Source of the DNA: Deltaproteobacteria bacterium
GTDB taxonomy: Bacteria; Myxococcota_A; Polyangia; JACPQR01
Direction of reading: 5' to 3'
DNA length: 33,763 nucleotides
NCBI GenBank assembly: GCA_016190375.1
Contig: JACPQR010000053.1
Location: 1-33,763, forward strand
The translations under genes were made by a program, and so were the position numbers. The notes under the pieces were generated by a model that was not told the DNA's origin, searched no databases, and was given only the letters and a program-made list of their open reading frames with translations. The stretch's first letter is position 1; every line of letters begins with the position of its first letter. Below, one piece after another: positions 15,573 to 22,300 of the stretch.

Positions 15573-16634
15573 TCAGCTCTTGTCCTCGCACTGCCCCTCA
15601 TCGCAGTCCTGGTCCGAGTCGCACGTCCTCCCGCAGCCGCCGCAGTTGTAGCGGTCGCCGGCGAAGTTCACGCACGCTCGCCCGCATTCGTCGAGATCAC
15701 CGCAGTCGTCCTCGCACTCGCCCTGCCTGCAGACCTCGTCGAGGTCACAAGCTTCCCCGCACTCGCCGCAGTTCTCCGGATCGGAGGTCAACGAGGTGCA
15801 TGATCGATCGCAGTTCCTCAAGGCGTCGCCGCACTCCTCGCCGCAGTTGCCGCGCCGACACACCTCGTCGCCCGGGCATTCCGCGCCGCACTCGCCGCAG
15901 TTGTCGGGATCGGTGGCGACCCTGACGCAGGTCCCGCCGCAGTCCTCGTAGCCCCACTCGGCGACGCATTCGCAGGCCGAATCCTCGCACTCTTCGCCCG
16001 CCGCGCACGACAGGCCGCAACCGCCGCAGTGAAGCGAGTCGATGTCGGTGTCGACGCAGCGATCGGTGCAGTATGTCAACGCGCCGTCCTGACAGAAGCA
16101 GTCTCCGCCTTCGCACTCGGCGCCGTCGCGACACTCGTGACCGCACTCGCCGCAGTTCTCGTCGTCCTCGTCGAGGTCGACGCACTCGTCGTCGCACCGC
16201 GTTCCTTCGCTGCACACGCACGCCGACTCCGAGCATTGCTCGTCGATGCCACAGGGCTGGTCGCACCCGCCGCAATGAAGAGGGCTCGCCGTCGTGTCGA
16301 CGCAGTCGTCGCCGCACGAGGTGAGATCTTCCTCGCACTCGCACCGGCCTTCCACGCAGGTCTGGTCCGGACCGCAGCCATCCCGGCAACCCGACCCCGA
16401 GTCACGAGGGCCCGAGTCCGGCGCGCCCGAGTCCGGCGCGCCCGAGTCGGCCGCGCCCGAGTCCCCGAGGCCCGAGTCCACCTGCTGGCAGAGGCCGCCA
16501 ACGCACCTCAGCGGCGAGTCACAGTCCGACTCCTGGTCACAGCGAAGGACGTGCACCTTGCTCGCATCGAGCCCGCAGCTACACCCGACCGAGAAGGCAA
16601 GGCCTGCCGCCAGGATCACGGTTCCCCTCACCAT
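15573..16634 (-). CDS. Cys-rich repeat lipoprotein with DSG tether
   Basis: This 353-residue lipoprotein has signal MVRGTVILAAGLAFSVGC (Cys18). A pentapeptide tether xxDSG is repeated about six times (residues 53-80). The rest is a Cys-rich array of roughly 40-residue units with the pattern C-x-x-x-CV...D...NCG-x-CG-x-x-C...C...G-x-C. Comparable Cys-rich surface proteins are abundant in Myxococcota and are often labelled hypothetical; the array is likely disulfide-bonded and extracytoplasmic. The start 16634 has GGGGGA 6 bases upstream and overlaps the stop of the upstream TPR gene by 7 bp (ATGGTGA), so the two are probably co-translated. Function is unknown. Confidence 0.8.
   Translation of the reverse strand: MVRGTVILAAGLAFSVGCSCGLDASKVHVLRCDQESDCDSPLRCVGGLCQQVDSGLGDSGAADSGAPDSGAPDSGPRDSGSGCRDGCGPDQTCVEGRCECEEDLTSCGDDCVDTTASPLHCGGCDQPCGIDEQCSESACVCSEGTRCDDECVDLDEDDENCGECGHECRDGAECEGGDCFCQDGALTYCTDRCVDTDIDSLHCGGCGLSCAAGEECEDSACECVAEWGYEDCGGTCVRVATDPDNCGECGAECPGDEVCRRGNCGEECGDALRNCDRSCTSLTSDPENCGECGEACDLDEVCRQGECEDDCGDLDECGRACVNFAGDRYNCGGCGRTCDSDQDCDEGQCEDKS
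16395..16478 (-). repeat. 15-bp tandem units encoding the DSG tether
   Basis: About six imperfect 15-bp units encode (Ala/Gly)-(Pro/Ala)-Asp-Ser-Gly in the Cys-rich lipoprotein. Two central copies (APDSG) are nearly identical at DNA level. This makes the tether a likely site of copy-number change in steps of five residues. Confidence 0.7.
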
Positions 16635-17440
16635 CGAGCTCCCCCTTCCAGCATCAAGCGCCCCGAAGCCATGCTCGGCAGGAGGAACGCCTCGCCCCGA
16701 GCCGGCGGCGTCGCAGTGATGTCCAGGATGGCCAGCACGGCCGTCAGGGCCAGCGCCGCTCCACCGAGCGTCTGGAACACGATCTGCTTCGTGAAGTCGC
16801 CGTCGGCCTCGTCCTCGATCCGGAGGCACCGCGGTCCCTCCGAGGTGCAGTCGATCGAATCCAGCTCGTCTTGAGCATCGAGGACTCTCAAGCCGAAGTA
16901 GCCGCCCACGCCAAGGAGCACCCCTCCGCCGCCGAGCACGAGCCACGTGGCCAGCCGGATCCTCGCCAGAGGGCCCGGCCGATCGGGCGAATCCTCGGGC
17001 GCGGGCGCCGGACCGGGCCCCTCGGACGTCGTCGTGCCCGGATCCGCGACGCCCCCGGCGGCGAGCGCTGGACGCGGGCCTGCCGCGGCGGCGGGTCGGT
17101 CCCGGATCTCGTCCAGCACCTGCCGGGCGACCCTTCGCCTGTCGGGGTCGTTCGAGCTCTCGAGGAAGCGCTCGTACAGCTCGATCGCGCGCTGGCGGTT
17201 GCCGAGCTTGCGCTGGCATTGCCCCATGTTGAACAGGAAGTCGGGCAAGGGCGCGGCGACGTACGCCGCCTCGTAGGCGTGGAACGCCTGCTGGTACTCT
17301 CCCCGCTGGTAGTGCGCCTCCGCTCGCTCGAAGTGTCGCCGGGACGCCGTCATGTCCTGCCCGCGGGCCGGCGAGCCTTGGAGCAGTGTCACCGCGAGGA
17401 CGACCCCGGCGGCGAGCCCCCGGAGCTGGGCTGCGCGCAC
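16628..17440 (-). CDS. Exported TPR protein with C-terminal membrane segments
   Basis: This is about 270 residues from GTG 17440. A cleavable-type signal (hydrophobic GLAAGVVLAVTLLQG, then SPARGQ) precedes two TPR-like repeats (HFERAEAHYQRGEYQQAFHAY and FNMGQCQRKLGNRQRAIELYERFL). A Pro/Ala-rich linker follows, then two hydrophobic segments (WLVLGGGGVLLGVGGYFGL and VFQTLGGAALALTAVLAIL). This architecture is frequent in Myxococcota envelope proteins paired with lipoproteins. It is probably anchored in the inner membrane with TPRs in the periplasm, acting as a scaffold for the Cys-rich partner whose start overlaps its stop. GTG 17440 is chosen because it places the signal correctly; no strong ribosome-binding site is visible. 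Confidence 0.7.
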   Translation of the reverse strand: MRAAQLRGLAAGVVLAVTLLQGSPARGQDMTASRRHFERAEAHYQRGEYQQAFHAYEAAYVAAPLPDFLFNMGQCQRKLGNRQRAIELYERFLESSNDPDRRRVARQVLDEIRDRPAAAAGPRPALAAGGVADPGTTTSEGPGPAPAPEDSPDRPGPLARIRLATWLVLGGGGVLLGVGGYFGLRVLDAQDELDSIDCTSEGPRCLRIEDEADGDFTKQIVFQTLGGAALALTAVLAILDITATPPARGEAFLLPSMASGRLMLEGGARW

Positions 17441-17471
17441 GGAGTGGATCGTATCAGAAACGCGGCCCGAG

Positions 17472-17500
17472 CCTGGGCTCAGAAGCCCAGGGCGTATGAT
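17472..17500. promoter_or_regulatory. Hairpin and TATGAT box upstream of pyrR
   Basis: CCTGGGCT (17472-17479) and AGCCCAGG (17484-17491) form an 8-bp stem with loop CAGA. TATGAT at 17495-17500 looks like a -10 element for the plus strand, 69 bp upstream of the pyrR ATG, but no -35 match lies at the right distance. The divergent gap must also serve the TPR gene. Confidence 0.3.
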
Positions 17501-17568
17501 GGGCGTGAGAGGGCGCCCTACACCGCGCCGATTGACGCGGAAGCTGGGCGGTGGGTAGAAGGATGGGC

Positions 17569-18111
17569 ATGCCGGGTGACGCGCGGGTTGTGCTCGACTC
17601 GGAGGCAATAGCGCGGGCGCTGCGGCGAATCGCCGGCGAGATCACGGAGCGCCACCGGGGGGCGGCCGACGTGGCGCTCGTGGGGATCCGGCGGGGCGGA
17701 GTGCCGATTGCGGGGCGGCTGGCGAGGCTGATCGGCGAGGTCGAGGGGATCGAGCCGCCGATCGGCGCGGTCGACATCACGCTGTATCGAGACGACGCGC
17801 CCTACGCGCTCGCGAAGCCCGTCATCGGACCGACCGAGCTCCCGTTCGACGTCCACCGCAAGGTCATCGTCCTCGTCGACGACGTGCTGTACACCGGCCG
17901 AACGATCCGCTGCGCCGTCGATGCGGTGCTCGACTACGGGCGGCCGCGGGTCATCGAGGTCGCGGTCCTTCTGGACCGCGGCGGGCGCGAGCTGCCGATC
18001 CGCGCCGACTACGTGGGCAAGGTCGTCGAGGCGCGGGCGGACGAGCACATCGAGGTGACGCTCGACGAGACCGGCGGCCGGGCCGAGATCCGCAGGGCGG
18101 CGCCGGGATGA
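17569..18111 (+). CDS. pyrR: PyrR-like bifunctional pyrimidine regulator / uracil phosphoribosyltransferase
   Basis: This 180-residue type I phosphoribosyltransferase has the PRPP-binding loop VIVLVDDVLYTGRTIRCAVD (about 100-119), the N-terminal VALVGIRRGGVPIAGRLA, and VDITLYRDD, all characteristic of PyrR. In Firmicutes PyrR binds the pyr mRNA leader; in Gram-negatives its regulatory role is less clear and it may act mainly as a UPRTase. No pyr biosynthetic gene is adjacent here. The start ATG 17569 has AGAAGG 6 bases upstream; GTG 17551 and ATG 17563 are less well placed. The stop overlaps the next ATG as ATGA. Confidence 0.9.
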   Translation: MPGDARVVLDSEAIARALRRIAGEITERHRGAADVALVGIRRGGVPIAGRLARLIGEVEGIEPPIGAVDITLYRDDAPYALAKPVIGPTELPFDVHRKVIVLVDDVLYTGRTIRCAVDAVLDYGRPRVIEVAVLLDRGGRELPIRADYVGKVVEARADEHIEVTLDETGGRAEIRRAAPG

Positions 18112-19301
18112 TCCAGACGGGCCTCGATCGCCTCGGCTTCGAGGAGGCTCGCCTCGTCCGCGGTCGCAAGGTGGCGCTCCTCGCGAACCCCGCGAGCGTC
18201 GACTCCTCCCTGCGCCATGCACGCGACGTCCTGGTCGCGGCAGGCGCGAAGATCATGGCGCTCCTCGGGCCCGAGCACGGCTTCGGTGGCGCGGCGCAGG
18301 ACATGGAGGGCGTGGCCGACGCGCCCGACCCGGTCACCGGAGCGCCCATCTACTCCGTGTACGGCGATTCGTTCGAGAGCCTCACGCCGCGCGACGAGAT
18401 GCTCGCCGGGGCAGACCTGCTAGTCATCGATCTGCAGGACGTCGGGGTCCGCTATTACACGTTCGTCTGGACGGCGGTCCTCGCGATGGAGCGGGCGATC
18501 TCGAGGGGCAAGGCAATCCTCGTCCTCGACCGTCCGAACCCGCTCGGTGGGACGATCGTCGAGGGCGCGCCGCAGTCCCGCGGGTTCACGTCGTTCGTGG
18601 GGCTCCGGCCGGTCGCGGTGCGGCACGGCCTCACGATCGGGGAGCTGCTCACGGGGCTCGCGGCGGACGCGAACAAGTCCGCGTTCGTCCACATCCTCGA
18701 GGCGACGGGCTGGAACCGCTCGATGCAGTTCAAGGAGACCGAGCTGCCGTGGGTCTTGCCTTCACCGAACATGCCGCACATCTCGACGGCGCGCGTGTAC
18801 GCCGGGATGTGTCTGCTCGAGGCGACCGAGGTGTCCGAGGGCCGCGGGACGACTCGACCGTTCGAGATCTTCGGAGCGCCCTGGCTCGACGGCAATCGGC
18901 TGGCGCAGCTACTGGCCAAGGACCAGCTACCGGGCTGCGCCTTCCGCCCGCTGAGCTTCCGCCCGACGTTCCACAAGTTCGCCGGCCAGGTCTGCGGGGG
19001 ATGCCAGCTCCACGTGCTCGACACGAACGCCTTCAAGCCGTTCCGCACGGGCGTGGGCGTGCTGAGGGCCATCCGGAAGGTCCACCCGGACAAGTTCGCC
19101 TGGCGCGCGAAGCCGTACGAGTTCGTGGGCGACATCCCCGCGATCGACCTCCTCACCGGCAGCGCCGAGGTCAGAAAGGGGATCGAGGCCGACGCCTCGC
19201 TCGACGAGATCGCCGGGACCTGGGCCCCAGGCGAGGAGGAGTTCCGCAAGGCGCGAGCTCGATGGTTCCGCTACGGCGCGCCACCCCCCCGCCGGCGCTA
19301 G
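18108..19301 (+). CDS. namZ: NamZ-type exo-beta-N-acetylmuramidase (DUF1343, GH171)
   Basis: This 397-residue protein belongs to the DUF1343 family, members of which (NamZ of Bacillus subtilis) release terminal MurNAc from peptidoglycan fragments. The family motifs are LLANPASVDSS, LGPEHGFGG, DLLVIDLQDVGVRYYTF, LDRPNPLGG, SFVGLRPVAVRHGLTIGEL and WVLPSPNMPH. There is no N-terminal signal, suggesting cytoplasmic recycling of muropeptides rather than secretion. It overlaps pyrR by 4 bp, which is an unusual partner. The function is inferred from family; activity depends on residues I cannot verify without alignment. Confidence 0.88.
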   Translation: MIQTGLDRLGFEEARLVRGRKVALLANPASVDSSLRHARDVLVAAGAKIMALLGPEHGFGGAAQDMEGVADAPDPVTGAPIYSVYGDSFESLTPRDEMLAGADLLVIDLQDVGVRYYTFVWTAVLAMERAISRGKAILVLDRPNPLGGTIVEGAPQSRGFTSFVGLRPVAVRHGLTIGELLTGLAADANKSAFVHILEATGWNRSMQFKETELPWVLPSPNMPHISTARVYAGMCLLEATEVSEGRGTTRPFEIFGAPWLDGNRLAQLLAKDQLPGCAFRPLSFRPTFHKFAGQVCGGCQLHVLDTNAFKPFRTGVGVLRAIRKVHPDKFAWRAKPYEFVGDIPAIDLLTGSAEVRKGIEADASLDEIAGTWAPGEEEFRKARARWFRYGAPPPRRR

Positions 19302-19302
19302 C

Positions 19303-19318
19303 GTCAACCTGATTGACA
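19303..19318 (+). promoter_or_regulatory. GTCAA-N5-TTGAC inverted repeat with a -35-like TTGACA
   Basis: GTCAACCTGATTGAC (19303-19317) is a 5-bp inverted repeat, and its right arm is part of TTGACA (19313-19318), a perfect sigma-70 -35 hexamer. No good -10 lies 16-18 bp further on. It sits 61 bp upstream of the kinase/sigma-54 regulator gene and could be its promoter or operator. Confidence 0.35.
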
Positions 19319-19378
19319 GATCCCACCGATTCGTGCCGCAATTAGCCTGTCCTGCCATCCGAGACGCCGCCATCGCCG

Positions 19379-22300
19379 TTGGCATCTCCGCCCATCAACG
19401 GGCGCTATCGGGTGGTCCGCCCACTCGGGCGAGGAAGCTCGGGCCGCGTCCTCCTGGTCGAGGATCTTCACCACGAGTCGAGGCTCCTTGCGCTCAAGGC
19501 AATCGGTCCCGGCGCGGACTCGGCGCTCCTTCGCTGGGAGTTCTCGGAGCTGGCGGGACTGAGCCATCCGAACCTGGCCCGCGTCTTCGAGATCGACAGG
19601 GTGACGGCCGCCGGCGGCGACCTGACGACCGGCCTCGCTCGGGGCACGGCCTTCTTCACCGCCGAGTTCGTCCCGGGGCGCAACGCAGACGAGGCCGCCG
19701 ACGCGCTCGGGGACGATCTCGATCGGCGTGGGCGCTTCGCGGTCGAGCTGGGAATCGGAGTCGCCCGCGCCCTCGCGTTCGTCCACGGCAAGGGGATCCT
19801 CCACCGCGACGTCAAGCCGGCCAACCTGGTCGTCCCCTCCGACGAACCGGCGGCAGTGCGGCTGGTCGACTTCGGGCTCTCGCGCCGCCGGTCGGTCCAG
19901 GACGGGCTCGTCGCAGGCTCGTTGCCCTACCTGGCGCCCGAGGCCCTGGGAGCGCGCGGAGACGTTCGCAGCGATCTGTACGCGCTCGGCGTCGTCCTCT
20001 ACAGGGTCGCGAGCGGACGCCTGCCGTTCGCGGTGCCCGAGGGCGGCGACCTGCGCCCGGTCCTCGGCGCGATCCTCGCCGCGGACGCTCCGTCGCTCGA
20101 GGAGCTGTGCCCCGGGATCGATCGAGGCCTCGCGAGGGTCGTCGGGCGCCTGCTTCTCGCGGACCCTGGTGCCCGCCACGCGTCCGCTCGCTCGGTGGCG
20201 GCCGACCTCGCGCGCGCATCGCGGCTGGGCCGCTCCGCGAGGGAGGTCACGGGTGTCGTCGACTCCGAGAGCGAGACGGACACGCCGGAGGCGCGCGTCG
20301 GGTGGGTGCGCTCGGTGGGCCTGGTCGCAAGGCGCAAGGAGCTCGACGATCTCCTCTGCCGCATCCGAGCTTCGCTCGAAGGGGCCGGGCCCATCGTCGC
20401 GCGAGTCGCGGGCGGCTTCGGCTCGGGACGGACGAGGCTCGTCCGCGAAGCCTGGCGGAGGCTGCAGCTCGAGGCGGCCACCGAGGGCAGGCCGGCGGCC
20501 CACGAGACGAGCGGTTCGGTCGCCGTCCTCGCCTCCGCCCTCTCGTGCCCAGCCGATCCGCTGGCGGTCGGCGAGCGCCTGCTGGCCCCGGCGAACCCGG
20601 GGTCCCCGGCGAGCGAAGCTCGCTGGGGTGGGAACCCGGGGTCCCCGGCGAGCGAAGCTCGCTGGGGTGGGATTGCGGGCCCTCGAGTGGTTCACCTGGA
20701 CCCCGGCGACTCGCCAGAGGCGAGGGCTCTCGTGGCCCACCTCGAACGAGCCACTCCCGATCCCGGCGTCGCGCTCTCGGTCGTGGCCGAGGTCGACGCG
20801 GGCACCGCCGGCGCGATCGAGCTCGCCCCCTTCGGGCTGCGCGAGATCGAGGCATTCCTCGAGGCGATCATCGCCGGTCCCGCACCGAAGAAGCTCGCAC
20901 AGTCGCTCCTCGACGCAACTGGCGGCCTGCCGCTCCTGGTCGAGGAGGCCCTGCTCGCCATGGTCCGGGACCGACCGATCTCGGAGCTCGCCCGGACGAC
21001 CGTGCCCAAGCTCGCGCTGCCCAGGAGCCTCGAGCTCGCGATGGACGCGCGGGTCGCGGCGCTCGGGGCCGATCTCGCCGACACGCTCGCGGCGCTCGCG
21101 GTCCTCGAGGCGAACGGTGGGTCCGCCGCCTCGGAGGTCCTCGAGATCGACTCAGCCGAGTGCGCTCGGCGGATCGCGTCGCTCTCGCGTCTGGGCCTGT
21201 GCGAGATCCCGCTCGAGGATCTCGCGGTCGTCCGGCTGCCGGTCGCCGCCGCGGCCCTGCGCCGCGCCGGAGCGGAGCGCGAGGCTCGGCTGCACCGGGC
21301 GGCGCTCGGCGTGGTGCAGGACCCCGAGCGCCGCGCGCTTCACGCGCTCGGCGCCGGGCTCGGCGCCGAGGCCGCGGAGCTCGCGCTCGAGGCGGCCGAA
21401 GCGGCCGCGGCCCGCGGGGACCTGCCCGCCGCGATCCGCCACATGCGGGCCGCGCAGGGCCGCCTGCCCGAGGCCAGGCGCGGCGCGGCGGCGGTCACGC
21501 TCGCGGCCCTTCAGGCGCGAGCCGGCGAATACGCGGCCGCGCGCGAGACGCTGGCCGGAGCGCCGCAGGACGACGACACGGTGGGGCTCCTCGACGCCGA
21601 GGTCGCCCGTCGGATGGGCGACGCTCCTGCCGCCCAGAGGCGGCTGGCGCGGCTCCTCGCACCCGGAGGCGAGCGGTCGGTCGCGCTCGAGGCCCGGTCC
21701 CTGGCGGCGCGGCTCGCGCTCGACGCGGGCGACCTCGAGCGGGCGATGGAGCTTCTCGGGTCCGATGACCCCGCGGGAGCGCCGGATGCGCGAGCGGCCC
21801 ACGCGGAGGTCGTGGGTCTCGTGCGCCTTCGCGCCGGCGACCACCGCGAGGCAGGCCAGGCGTTCGCGCGCGCGGGCGAGCTCGCGAGGACGGCCAGGGA
21901 TGCGCGGCTCGAGGCGCGCGCCCTGTCGCTCGAAGGCACCGCGTTGCACATGTGCGGCGAGGCCGCCGGGGCCGCGGGGCGGTACCAGGAGGCTGCCCGC
22001 ATCGCCCGCGAGGCCGGGGACGTGCACGGCGAGGCGACGTACACGGTGAACCTGGGCTCCGCGCTCGTCGACGGGGGCCGGTACGGCGAGGCCTTGCCGG
22101 CGTACCGGCGGGCGATCGAGATCCTCGCCAGGCTCGGGGCGACTCGCCAGATCGCCGGCGCCCTCGCGAACTACGCCAACCTCCTCTTCTTCCTCGGTGA
22201 CGCCGAAGCGGCGACCGAGGCCAACCTGCGCGCGATGCGCTCCGCCGACGCGGCAGGGGACGCCATCGTACGCGGCTACGTCACGATGAACCTCGGCGAC

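Noticed and set aside
13517..15925. 802-residue plus-strand open frame
   Set aside because: It spans the molybdoenzyme gene and the intergenic hairpin on the opposite strand; composition is shadow-like.
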